Shown here: one piece after another, positions 24,937 through 37,195 of the stretch
Layout: each line of letters opens with the position of its first letter
How positions within the stretch are numbered: position 1 is the first letter of the stretch
DNA from: Natronomonas moolapensis 8.8.11
GTDB taxonomy: Archaea; Halobacteriota; Halobacteria; Halobacteriales; Haloarculaceae
NCBI RefSeq assembly: GCF_000591055.1
Contig: NC_020388.1
Span: forward strand, 1-64,000
Direction of reading: 5' to 3'
DNA: 64,000 bases
Notes under the pieces: model-generated
Database searches by the model: none
Told to the model about the DNA's origin: nothing
What the model saw: the letters and a program-made list of their open reading frames with translations, nothing else
Made by a program: the position numbers and the translations under genes

Positions 24937-25536
24937 CCGGCCCGAATCCGAGGATCGCTCCACATCGGGGGTACGCGGGAGCCGTGCGGTCAGAGCGTAT
25001 CGCTTCGAGACGATCCGTCAGCCTCCGCCCTCTCGCCGCCCACCGCCGGAACCACCCCGAGGACCGGAACCGATATGACGACCGCGGCGGTACCGTGGGT
25101 GCGCGGCAACTCACCCGGCCGGACCGCGCACGCACGCGCATAGGATGATGGGCCGACTTCCACCCGCGCAACATCCATTACCGATCTCGTTCCGACTCGC
25201 ATACCACGCCGTTCGGTCCTCCCGAGAGCCGCTTGAACCGTTCGTTCGCCCAGCGACGCGACACCGCCCCGGGCGAGGGGCCTCCCGTCACTACCGACGC
25301 TCGTACGTTCATCACTGCGTCGGTTGGCGGCCTGTGTGTTGGAACTCGTCCCGTTAGTGTTCGTTCGTTGAACTATCTGTGGTGACACTTCCCGTGGATC
25401 CGCGCGCGATCGGTCGCCGATCGGTCCCCCGAGGCCGGCCACCGCATCGAAACGGGAGCTCGATCTCCGGGAGAATGCCACGAGTGGAGATCACACGCCC
25501 CGAGCGGCATGAACTCCCGTGACGAAGCGGCCTCAC
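24937..25536. other. Gene-free region upstream of rRNA promoters
   Basis: About 600 bp with open frames on both strands but no codon pattern, promoter or family match I trust. It may contain distal rRNA promoter elements. I see no tRNA or repeat. Confidence 0.5.
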
Positions 25537-25560
25537 TTCGACGGGCTTAATATGTCGACT
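25537..25560 (+). promoter_or_regulatory. Distal rRNA promoter-like box (P1)
   Basis: TTCGACGGGCTTAATATGTC has the TTCGACGSSCTTAA core of the three downstream boxes, placed about 170 bp further upstream. It is the most diverged copy. Confidence 0.6.
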
Positions 25561-25708
25561 CCCATCGAATGGAATGCGAACGACGCGGGGCACGACGCCC
25601 CGGCGGGACGGCCCTTCGGGTCGTCTCGTTCCGAGTTCACACCACACGCTGTGGTACCCGAACGGTGCCCCCCGAATCCGGAACGACCGGACAACTCGGT
25701 GGCTCCGT

Positions 25709-25740
25709 TTCGACGCCCTTAAGTATAACAGGGCACTCGG
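25709..25740 (+). promoter_or_regulatory. rRNA promoter P2
   Basis: TTCGACGCCCTTAAGTATAA followed by CAGGGCACTCGG is one of a tandem series. The TTCGACGCC-TTAA motif is the classical haloarchaeal rRNA promoter (BRE/TATA). Confidence 0.85.
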
Positions 25741-25788
25741 GTTGAAATACGCGGAACGGGCCGGAACCGCATTCCGGCGCCGCTCCGA

Positions 25789-25821
25789 ATCCGACGCCCT
25801 TAAGTGTAACAGGGCACTCGG
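25789..25821 (+). promoter_or_regulatory. rRNA promoter P3
   Basis: TCCGACGCCCTTAAGTGTAA followed by CAGGGCACTCGG is nearly identical to P2 and lies about 80 bp downstream, so the two arose by duplication. Confidence 0.85.
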
Positions 25822-25866
25822 ATTGAAGTACGAAAGGCGACCCGGACTCCGTTCGGTTCGCCTCTG

Positions 25867-25900
25867 ATTCGACGCCCTTATGCGTATGAGGGCGTTGGTC
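25867..25900 (+). promoter_or_regulatory. rRNA promoter P4 (proximal)
   Basis: TTCGACGCCCTTATGCGTAT followed by GAGGGCG, again about 80 bp on and about 300 bp before the 16S gene. It diverges after the TATA core. Confidence 0.8.
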
Positions 25901-26054
25901 AAAGACACGACGTGGTCGAGGCCGGTTCGAAGCCGACCTCGCTCACGGATCGACGTAATCCGGTGGGTTTATGACCCATCGCGGGTTACTGTTAGATCCG
26001 AAGGAAATGAGGATTCCACCCCTGCGGTCCGCCGTATAGATGGGATCTGATGTT

Positions 26055-26085
26055 AGCCTTGGCAGTTCGGTGACACTCGGTCGGT
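26055..26085 (+). other. 5' arm of the 16S processing stem
   Basis: AGCCTTGGCAGTTC and CTCGGTCGGTC pair with 27710-27741 downstream of 16S, leaving an internal bulge between helices, as in archaeal bulge-helix-bulge sites cut by the tRNA splicing endonuclease. Confidence 0.8.
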
Positions 26086-26180
26086 CCGATTGTCATCGAT
26101 TGCCGATAGTATGGTACACACCTGTTTCAGGTGTGTCCCGCCAAACCCTCCCCGAGCTGGGTAACAAGTTCGGGGAACAC

Positions 26181-27650
<1,470 letters not shown>

Positions 27651-27709
27651 GTCCGGGACTGAGGCTTCGGCCTCAGCCCACCTTTGGCGATCTATCGGCG
27701 TCGGTGCGC

Positions 27710-27741
27710 GACCGACCGAGCACCTTTGAACTGTCAAGGCT
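27710..27741 (+). other. 3' arm of the 16S processing stem
   Basis: GACCGACCGAG and GAACTGTCAAGGCT pair with 26055-26085 to enclose the 16S gene; the intervening CACCTTT contributes the bulge. Confidence 0.8.
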
Positions 27742-27748
27742 GATGGTA

Positions 27749-27820
27749 GGGCCCATAGCTCAGCGGTAGAGTGCCTCCTTTGCAAGGAGGATGCCCTGGG
27801 TTCGAATCCCAGTGGGTCCA
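27749..27820 (+). tRNA. tRNA-Ala (TGC)
   Basis: A 72-nt tRNA in the 16S-23S spacer, typical for archaea. The acceptor stem GGGCCCA pairs with TGGGTCC; the anticodon loop TTTGCAA holds TGC at 27781-27783; the T arm has GGTTCGAATCC. CCA is not encoded. Confidence 0.97.
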
Positions 27821-27965
27821 TCTCACGTACCCGATCCGAACCGTGTCCCTTAAGTGGGAAACGCGGCTCGTTCGGGTACGAAGAACCGATGCACCACTCC
27901 GTGCAAGCGCGAGTGGGAAGGGTGGACACAGATCCGCAGTCAACGGATGTGTGTATGAGACCGTG

Positions 27966-28007
27966 TGTACATGCGATCCAGACGCTCACTGGACCCGTTT
28001 CATCGGG
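27966..28007 (+). other. 5' arm of the 23S processing stem
   Basis: TGTACATGCGATCCAG and GGACCCGTTTCATCGGG pair with 30958-30999, leaving a central bulge, to form the bulge-helix-bulge substrate that releases pre-23S. Confidence 0.85.
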
Positions 28008-28029
28008 TTTATGAGCGATCTATCATTAC

Positions 28030-30942
<2,913 letters not shown>

Positions 30943-30957
30943 CATTCCATCGCTCCG

Positions 30958-30999
30958 CCCGATGAAGCGGGTCCGGGCGTAAACTGGATCGCATGTACA
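30958..30999 (+). other. 3' arm of the 23S processing stem
   Basis: CCCGATGAAGCGGGTCC and CTGGATCGCATGTACA complement 27966-28007, closing the 23S precursor helix. Confidence 0.85.
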
Positions 31000-31071
31000 G
31001 ACGACAACACCACCGGTGTTGGACGTCGGGGAGTACTATCCCCGTCAGTGGTTCGATTCCACGAACCGGCA

Positions 31072-31194
31072 TTAAGGCGGCCACAGCGGCGGGGCGACTC
31101 CCGTACCCATCCCGAACACGGAAGATAAGCCCGCCAGCGTTCCAGCGAGTACTGGAGTGCGCGAGCCTCTGGGAAACCTGGTTCGCCGCCTACC
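31072..31194 (+). rRNA. rrf: 5S ribosomal RNA
   Basis: TTAAGGCGGCC at the 5' end pairs with GGTTCGCCGCCTA near the 3' end; the conserved CCCGTACCCATCCCGAAC and AAGATAAGCCC are present. Length is about 123 nt. It lies about 130 bp downstream of 23S in the same operon. Confidence 0.95.
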
Positions 31195-31205
31195 ATTCAT
31201 TCAAA

Positions 31206-31237
31206 CCCCACACAGCACGTGCTGTGTGGGGTTTTTT
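31206..31237 (+). terminator. Palindromic terminator after 5S
   Basis: A perfect 26-bp palindrome (CCCCACACAGCAC and its complement) is followed directly by six T residues, about 12 bp after 5S. This looks like a bacterial intrinsic terminator; archaeal termination needs mainly the T-run, so the hairpin may instead stabilise the 3' end. Confidence 0.75.
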
Positions 31238-31309
31238 GTATTTATACCGGGGACGCCCCCGGCTAGCTACCGCTACGCTTAAATCGCCGTCTCCGTTAGG
31301 AACGGACGC

Positions 31310-31385
31310 GCCAAGGTGGCAGAGTCTGGCCTTACGCGGTTGCCTGCAGAGCAGCTATACGCCGGTTCAAATCCGGCCCTTGGCT
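31310..31385 (+). tRNA. tRNA-Cys (GCA)
   Basis: The acceptor stem GCCAAGG pairs with CCTTGGC; the anticodon loop CTGCAGA holds GCA at 31346-31348; the T arm has GGTTCAAATCC. A promoter-like TTAAAT lies about 30 bp upstream (31278-31283). CCA is not encoded. Confidence 0.93.
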
Positions 31386-32118
31386 CTCGACGCTGTCCGA
31401 GCGGACTACGTCCCGGCGTGTGTGTTCTCAGCGTCGGTACGTCCGGAATACGACATACCGCCTCGACTCAGGGGCCGGTCTCGTCGGATTCGACCGTGCC
31501 GCCGTAGCAGAGAACCAACGCGTCGCAGCTCGTTCGGTTGCCGAGTATCTGGGGTCGATGTCGAATACAGTCCCTCCCAGCGGGCGGTCCTGTCCCGACA
31601 GCGGTGCGTCGCCGTCGGCCTTCGATAGCGTCAAGCGCACTTCGGGATCGTTCCTCGCACATCGGGGTTCGGATAGCACTTGTGCGTCGAGTGCGCCGGC
31701 GTACCGTTCGAACCGAACTCGTCGTCGTCCTGCTCGACCGCGAGTACGCGCCAGAGGCCCCCTCGACCGGCGCACGGCACCAGGTCGCGGCCCCCGATTG
31801 TGCCCGCGGTGCTGCTCGGCTACTTGGAAAACGAAAGAAGTCGATGGCGGCGGGAGGGCAGTCCTCCACCGGCCCTGTCACATTCGAGTTTCGGCAGGCG
31901 AGCTACCGCGGCTCCGCATCCCGTGGTAGAACGCCGAGGGGTGTGCCTGAGGTGGCTCGTCGCCGCGCCCGGAGGTCCGTGGTTCGATTCCCCGGAAATC
32001 GCGGTGCTGTTGGCGTGATACTCCCCGGAAGCCCTTTGCTCCTCACGTCCGTTTTCCGTGGCTCACTCGGTTCGCCACGACGTTTCGCTCGCGTGCGCTC
32101 GCGAAACCGCCACAAAAA
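31386..32118. other. 733-bp region without a recognisable gene
   Basis: Open frames occur on both strands but none has a convincing start, family or halophile-like acidic composition; their translations are Arg/Ser-rich, as expected for shadow frames. One frame near 31680 has a CVEC knuckle but no second. A tRNA-like T-arm (GGTTCGATTCCCC) at about 31983 lacks the rest of a cloverleaf. It may be a decayed gene or an uncharacterised RNA. Confidence 0.5.
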
Positions 32119-32199
32119 CGCCGGGACAGGGATTTGAACCCTGGATCCCTGAGGGAACACGCTTTCCAGGCGTGCGCCTTACCACTCGGCCATCCCGGC
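32119..32199 (-). tRNA. tRNA-Ser (GGA)
   Basis: On the minus strand the acceptor GCCGGGA pairs with TCCCGGC; the anticodon loop CTGGAAA holds GGA; a long variable arm (TTCCCTCAGGGAT) identifies a class II tRNA-Ser; the T arm has GGTTCAAATCC. A TTTTAAAC box lies about 30 bp upstream (32227-32234). Confidence 0.93.
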
Positions 32200-32255
32200 T
32201 CAACAGAAGATACCGGAGTCGGCCGTTTAAAAGCTTCGCGTTCGGCGGGGGCGTG

Positions 32256-32483
32256 TCACTCGTCCGCATCGGGCCGCCGCCCGGCGACGCCGAGTCGGCG
32301 CTCGAGGTAGCCGCTGCTCGCGGCCGCCACAGCGAAGACCGCAAGCGTCACAGCAGTTACCGGGGGGACGCCCAGGAACGTCCCCCCGAGGAGGAGATAC
32401 AGCCCGTGGGCGACGAGAAACGAGAACGCGCCGACGAGGCCCCAAAGCAGCGCCGAGCGACGGCGAGGCGTCACGAATGGCAT
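32256..32483 (-). CDS. Two-helix small membrane protein
   Basis: This 75-residue protein has a basic N-terminus (VTPRRRSAL), two hydrophobic helices (LLWGLVGAFSFLVAHGLYLLL and a VTAVTLAVFAVAAASSG stretch, shown in part) and a polar tail. I do not recognise the family with certainty; it looks like a haloarchaeal integral membrane protein. It ends close to tRNA-Ser and lies 25 bp downstream of ridA, so co-transcription is possible. Confidence 0.65.
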   Translation of the reverse strand: MPFVTPRRRSALLWGLVGAFSFLVAHGLYLLLGGTFLGVPPVTAVTLAVFAVAAASSGYLERRLGVAGRRPDADE

Positions 32484-32508
32484 CCGATTGGGTCGGCGAT
32501 TCGTCGGC

Positions 32509-32892
32509 TCACGGCCGCGTCGCGACCGCTTCGATCTCGACGGCCATCCCGAGCGGGAGCGCGCCGGCCTGTACCGCCGACCGGGCCGGCGGCTCGCTCT
32601 CGAAGTAGCTGGCGTACACCTCGTTCATCGCCTCGAAGTCGTCGATGTCGGCGAGATAGACGGTCGTTTTGAGGACGTTCCCGAAGTCCGTTCCGGCCGC
32701 CTCGAGCACGGCGGCGAGGTTGTCGAGCGCTCGTTCGGTCTGGACCGCGATCGGTTCCCCGGAGAGTGGATCGCCGTCGGGGGTCAACGCGATCTGGCCG
32801 GCGGTAAAGACGAGGTCGCCGTCGGTCGTCGCCTGGCTGTATGCCCCGGCCGCGGGCGGGCCGTCGTCGGTGTGGATCGTCTCCTTGCCCAT
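32509..32892 (-). CDS. ridA: RidA family enamine/imine deaminase
   Basis: This 127-residue protein is expected to hydrolyse reactive 2-aminoacrylate and related imines. Family marks are GAYSQATTDGDLVFTAGQIA, TTVYLADIDDFEAMNEVY and the C-terminal PARSAVQAGALPLGMAVEIE, which keeps the substrate-binding Arg and Glu of the active RidA group. A TATA box 26 bp upstream predicts a leaderless mRNA. Confidence 0.94.
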   Translation of the reverse strand: MGKETIHTDDGPPAAGAYSQATTDGDLVFTAGQIALTPDGDPLSGEPIAVQTERALDNLAAVLEAAGTDFGNVLKTTVYLADIDDFEAMNEVYASYFESEPPARSAVQAGALPLGMAVEIEAVATRP

Positions 32893-32913
32893 AAAACGGT
32901 TTCCGGCGCGCGC

Positions 32914-32924
32914 TATTATAAAAG
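32914..32924 (-). promoter_or_regulatory. TATA box for ridA
   Basis: The minus strand reads CTTTTATAATA, centred about 26-27 bp before the ridA ATG, fitting leaderless transcription. Confidence 0.65.
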
Positions 32925-33087
32925 CCGGGCGTCCCCGTCGCCGTGTTGTGCGACCTCCATTTCGTCTGGAACCCGATACCGCGTTGGCATACGCGACAGC
33001 GACACGCCGACCGGTAACGGCGTATAGACGGGCTCTCAGATTGCGTTCCTGTATCGCTCGGCGGTGTTCGACCGGAAGCGAAGGGGT

Positions 33088-35472
33088 TCACTCGACCGCG
33101 ACGACGCGGCGGTCCCTGATCGGGTGAAGCGGGAGTTCCGGGAAGCTAACCTCGACCTCGTAGGTGAGTTCTTCCGTGTCACCGCCGAAGACGCCGACCG
33201 GGACGGTCGTCTCGCCGAGATACCGCGTCGTCTCCGACATCTCGACGTCGTTGACCGTCACCCGAACCCCCGCGGGCGCTCCCTCGCCGGCGTTTCGGAC
33301 GGTGACTTCGGCCATCGTGTTTTCGCCTTCGGGAACCGCTTCGGGCATCCCCTCCCACTCGATAGCGACGCCCGGCAACGCCCGCGCCTGCTCGAGGACC
33401 CGTTCGGCGACGCCCTCCGAGAGGCCGGCGTCGATCAGTCCCTCGACGCCGACACGCCGGATGTCGGCGGGGTCGACGAGCCCCGCCTTCGCGAGTTTGC
33501 TCGCCCGCCCCGAACCGATTCCGCCGACCGCGACCAGTCCGACCGCCTCCTCGCCGACCCCGTGTTCGAGACGGGCCTCGATCCGCCGGACGAGGTTCGC
33601 GTCCCGCGGCGAGGCGAACCGTTCACAGAAGGCCCGCAGTGCAGCCAACAGCCGCAGGGCGTTCTGCCGGATGACCCACGCGTCGCTTTGGAGCTCGGCA
33701 GGCGTCGTTCCGTCCATGCCGGCCCGGAGGATGGCGAGCACCTTCCGGTTCCCGGGCTCTAAGTCGTCGCCCTCGCCGGCGAGAACGGCCCCGAACGTCT
33801 CGCGTTCGTCGCGGCGCGCCGAGACGCTGTCGAACGCCGTCGCGTCGGCGACGGTCCGGAGGGCGGCCGCCCCACCGAGATCCGGGGTGTCGCTGTCGGC
33901 GGCGCGTTCACACAGCGCGTGAAACGACGCGGCGGTGTCGAGGCGGAGATAGAACTGCGAGGTGAGCCGACCGAGCGTCGTCGGCTCGATTTCGAGGCCC
34001 GACTGATCGACGAACCCACCGTCGACGAGGCGTTCGAGCGTCGCCGAGACCCGATCACGGAGTGAGTCGGGGTCGTCGTAGTGCTCCGGCGCGCTTGCCG
34101 CCCGGGCGTAGTAGAACGTCGTCTCGAGCCACCCCATTACGTCCTCGATGTCGTCGACCACGCCGAGGGCGATTTCGGCGTTCAGATGCGCGTCGAGTTC
34201 GCCGGCCAGCCGCGACTCGATCGGCTTGCCGTCCTCGAGTAACTGCCGGTAGCGCCCCGCGTCCGAGCCATCACAGACGACGTGTGCGTACCCGGCGTCG
34301 TCGTAGCCCGGCCGCCCGGCGCGACCGAGCATCTGGAGGATGTCGAGGGGACTCATGTCGACTTCGCCCTCGAGGGGGTCGTGCAGCTTCGTGTCGCGGA
34401 TGACGACACACCGCGCCGGGAGGTTGACGCCCCACGCCAGCGTCGAGGTCGAAAACAGCAGCTGTATCTCACCGCTTTTGAACCAGTCTTCGACGCGGTC
34501 TTTGTCCCCCTTCGAGAGCCCTGCGTGGTGGAAGCCGACACCGTCGACGACCGACTGCCGAAGCGTGTCGTTTTGTAACTCCTGGGCGTCTGTGTGGAAG
34601 TCGTACTCGCCGCGCGAGCCGATCTCGACGTCGCGTTCGGCGATCACGTCTCGCGCCTTCTCGGCGGCTCGCACCGTGTCCTGCCGCGAGGCGACGAACA
34701 CCAGCGCCTGTCCGCCGTCCTCGATGTGTGGTTGTGCGAGATCCAACGCCCGGTAGAGCCGGCGGTACTTGTCGGCGAAGGCGTTGTCGCCGTGGGCGTA
34801 CGTCTCGACCGTCGCCGACAGCGGGACGGGCCGATAGGACTCCCCGAAGCGAAAGGTACACGCCTCGGGCGCGTCGAGCCACTCGGCGACGTCGCCGACG
34901 TTTCGCATCGTCGCCGACAGGGCGACGACCCGCGGCTCACAGAGCCGCCTGAGACGCGATATCGTCACTTCGAGGACGGCCCCTCGCTGGTCCGAATCGA
35001 GCAGGTGGACCTCGTCGATGACACAGCAGTCGACGTCGGTAACGAAGGCGTACCGCGGCGAGTCGTGTTTTCTCGTCGCCGAGTCGGCCTTTTCCGGCGT
35101 CATCACGAGGATGTCCGCCCCCTCGGCCCGGCGGGGGTTGAGATCGCGTTCGCCGGTGACGACGTACACCGAGTAGCCCAGCGCCTCGAAGCGCTCCCAC
35201 TCGGATTCCTTCTCGTTGGTCAGCGCCCGAAGCGGCGCGAGAAACAGCGCGGTGCCGCCCGACTCGAGTGTCCGACAGATCGCGGCCTCCGCGAGCGCCG
35301 TTTTTCCGCTCGCAGTCGGCGCGCTGACGACGACGTTGTCGTCGGACTCGAGGATGGCGGGCAACGCCGCGGCTTGCATCCGGTTGAACGATTCGAAGGG
35401 GAACGCGTCGGCGAACGCCGGCAGCACGTCCGCGACAGCGGCACCCGCCTCGTATTCCGTGCGACCTGCCAC
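33088..35472 (-). CDS. Ski2/Brr2-type superfamily 2 helicase
   Basis: This 794-residue helicase has Walker A APTASGKT near residue 54, motif II VIDEVHLLD, motif III LSATM, motif VI QMLGRAGRPGYD, a winged-helix region, a Sec63-type helical segment with HhH elements (about 600-700) and a C-terminal beta domain. It resembles Hel308 and Brr2. Hel308 acts on stalled replication forks; this may be the haloarchaeal paralogue whose role is less clear. Motif spacing is normal and it appears complete. It is divergent from lipA. Confidence 0.92.
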   Translation of the reverse strand: MAGRTEYEAGAAVADVLPAFADAFPFESFNRMQAAALPAILESDDNVVVSAPTASGKTALAEAAICRTLESGGTALFLAPLRALTNEKESEWERFEALGYSVYVVTGERDLNPRRAEGADILVMTPEKADSATRKHDSPRYAFVTDVDCCVIDEVHLLDSDQRGAVLEVTISRLRRLCEPRVVALSATMRNVGDVAEWLDAPEACTFRFGESYRPVPLSATVETYAHGDNAFADKYRRLYRALDLAQPHIEDGGQALVFVASRQDTVRAAEKARDVIAERDVEIGSRGEYDFHTDAQELQNDTLRQSVVDGVGFHHAGLSKGDKDRVEDWFKSGEIQLLFSTSTLAWGVNLPARCVVIRDTKLHDPLEGEVDMSPLDILQMLGRAGRPGYDDAGYAHVVCDGSDAGRYRQLLEDGKPIESRLAGELDAHLNAEIALGVVDDIEDVMGWLETTFYYARAASAPEHYDDPDSLRDRVSATLERLVDGGFVDQSGLEIEPTTLGRLTSQFYLRLDTAASFHALCERAADSDTPDLGGAAALRTVADATAFDSVSARRDERETFGAVLAGEGDDLEPGNRKVLAILRAGMDGTTPAELQSDAWVIRQNALRLLAALRAFCERFASPRDANLVRRIEARLEHGVGEEAVGLVAVGGIGSGRASKLAKAGLVDPADIRRVGVEGLIDAGLSEGVAERVLEQARALPGVAIEWEGMPEAVPEGENTMAEVTVRNAGEGAPAGVRVTVNDVEMSETTRYLGETTVPVGVFGGDTEELTYEVEVSFPELPLHPIRDRRVVAVE

Positions 35473-35588
35473 GGGCGGAGGGGGGGCTGCCGAGCGTATA
35501 GGCGTTTCCGTCGCGGGCGGGGTGTCTGGAGGGGGCCGGAGCCGACACCGGCGCGTACGTTTTTATTCCGGGATCCGAACGACTACGT

Positions 35589-36527
35589 ATGGGGCGTCGT
35601 CGCAAACCCGAATGGCTAACGAGCCGGCCGCCGAGCGGCGAGCGGTTCGCCGAAATCAAGCGGACGCTGCGGGACCGAGACCTCCATACGGTCTGTGAAG
35701 CGGCCAACTGTCCGAATCTCGGCGACTGTTGGAGCGGTCGCGACGGTCCCGGGACGGCGACGTTCATGTTGCTGGGCGAGCGCTGCTCGCGAGGGTGTAA
35801 CTTCTGTGACGTCGAGACCGGCGGGATGGGCCCCCTCGATTCCGAAGAGCCCGAGAACGTCGCGAGCGCGGCCGCGGAGATCGGTCTCGACTACGTGGTG
35901 TTGACTTCCGTCGACCGCGACGACCTCCCGGACGGCGGGTCGAGCCACTTCGCCGCCACGATCCGGGAAATAAAACGCCTCGATCCCGGGATTCTCGTCG
36001 AGGCGTTGATCCCCGACTTTCGGGGCGACGCGGAGGCGATCGATCGGATCGTCGACGCCGGAGCCGACGTGATCGCACACAACGTCGAGACGGTCGATCG
36101 ACTCCAGTGGCCGGTCCGGGATCGCCGCGCCGGCTACGAACAGTCGCTGTCGGTGCTCGAACGGGTCGCCGACGCGCCCGACGTCCACACGAAAACGAGT
36201 CTGATGCTCGGGGTCGGGGAGTACGACCACGAGGTGTATCGGACGCTGTCGGACCTCCGGGCGGTCGGCGTCGACGTCGTGACGTTCGGCCAGTATCTCC
36301 AGCCCTCCCGGTCGCACCTGGAGGTCTTCGAGTACGTCCACCCGGACGTCTTCGACGTCTGGAAGACCGTCGCCGAGGAGGAGTTCGGCTTTCTGTACTG
36401 TGCGTCGGGACCGATGGTTCGGTCGTCGTTCAAGGCCGGTGAGCTATTCCTCGAGGCGCTGGTCCGGGACGGAGCCGATCCGGCGTCGGCCAGGGTAGTG
36501 GCGGAGCAGCACGGGACTGCCGAATGA
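35589..36527 (+). CDS. lipA: Lipoyl synthase
   Basis: This 312-residue radical SAM enzyme inserts two sulfurs into protein-bound octanoyl groups. The auxiliary cluster motif is CEAANCPNLGDC, the SAM cluster motif is CSRGCNFC, and the C-terminal RSSFKAGE matches the RSSY/F serine ligand motif. Length is normal. Lipoylated targets in haloarchaea are 2-oxoacid dehydrogenases and glycine cleavage; lipB/lplA is not in this window. A TTTTTATT element lies about 30 bp upstream. Confidence 0.96.
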   Translation: MGRRRKPEWLTSRPPSGERFAEIKRTLRDRDLHTVCEAANCPNLGDCWSGRDGPGTATFMLLGERCSRGCNFCDVETGGMGPLDSEEPENVASAAAEIGLDYVVLTSVDRDDLPDGGSSHFAATIREIKRLDPGILVEALIPDFRGDAEAIDRIVDAGADVIAHNVETVDRLQWPVRDRRAGYEQSLSVLERVADAPDVHTKTSLMLGVGEYDHEVYRTLSDLRAVGVDVVTFGQYLQPSRSHLEVFEYVHPDVFDVWKTVAEEEFGFLYCASGPMVRSSFKAGELFLEALVRDGADPASARVVAEQHGTAE

Positions 36528-36546
36528 GCCTCCGATGTGGGGCGGC

Positions 36547-36966
36547 TCAGGCCGTCGTCCCTGTCCCCGCTTCCGTTTCGGACCCCGGCTCCCACCGGTA
36601 CTTGATCGTCGGCGTCCCGTCGAATCGCGGGCCGGGGCCGCAGCGTTCGAACGCCGCCCGTTCGGCGGCGACCTGCGTCGCGTCGTCGGCCTCCATCGCC
36701 AGTAACTCGACGGTCATGCCCTCTCGGGCGGCAAAGCGCGTCGGTTCGGCGAGTAGCGTCTCACACAGCTCAGCGTCGCCTTCCAGTTGTGTCACGTGGA
36801 CGGTCGCGTTCTCGGCGTCGTAGCTGACGAACCCCTCGACGGTCCCGTCGGTGTCGGCGACCCGAACCGTCCGGTCGTGGATGAGGTTCCGCATTACGTC
36901 CGTCGGCGAACCGGTCAGCGCCGCCAGCCGGTCGGCGTCGGCCTCGACGGCGTCCCGTACGTTCAT
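36547..36966 (-). CDS. GNAT-fold-like haloarchaeal protein
   Basis: This 139-residue protein starts like a GNAT acetyltransferase (MNVRDAVEADADRLAALTG, VRVADTDGTVEGFVSYD, ATVHVTQLEG). The acetyl-CoA loop (Q/R-x-x-G-x-G/A) is absent; that place reads GDAELCETLLAEP. It may have lost catalysis or bind another ligand. Convergent with lipA. Function unknown. Confidence 0.7.
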   Translation of the reverse strand: MNVRDAVEADADRLAALTGSPTDVMRNLIHDRTVRVADTDGTVEGFVSYDAENATVHVTQLEGDAELCETLLAEPTRFAAREGMTVELLAMEADDATQVAAERAAFERCGPGPRFDGTPTIKYRWEPGSETEAGTGTTA

Positions 36967-37195
36967 GCGACCGTGTAACGCGGTGAGGATGAAGAACGTT
37001 TCGCGGCGGGCGGTCGTCGATCATCCCAGAGCGCGCTTTCGGGGCGACCGCCGGACGTCTCCGCAGTGGCGATCGGGCGGTGCGTGAAACCGCCAGACGA
37101 GACGGGAATCGAGTTCCCGGGAGAGATGAACACCGTTATTTCCCGGGCCCGGCAACGGGGGGTATGAGCTACCACACGGGTCAGCAGGTGAACGG

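Noticed and set aside
24990-25481. 163-codon minus-strand frame upstream of the rRNA promoters
   Set aside because: Arg/Ser/Gly-rich with no family, promoter or ribosome-binding site; composition is unlike the acidic proteins of this genome.
31930-32010. Third tRNA suggested by GGTTCGATTCCCC at about 31983
   Set aside because: The T stem has a mismatch, and no matching acceptor, D arm or anticodon arm could be drawn.
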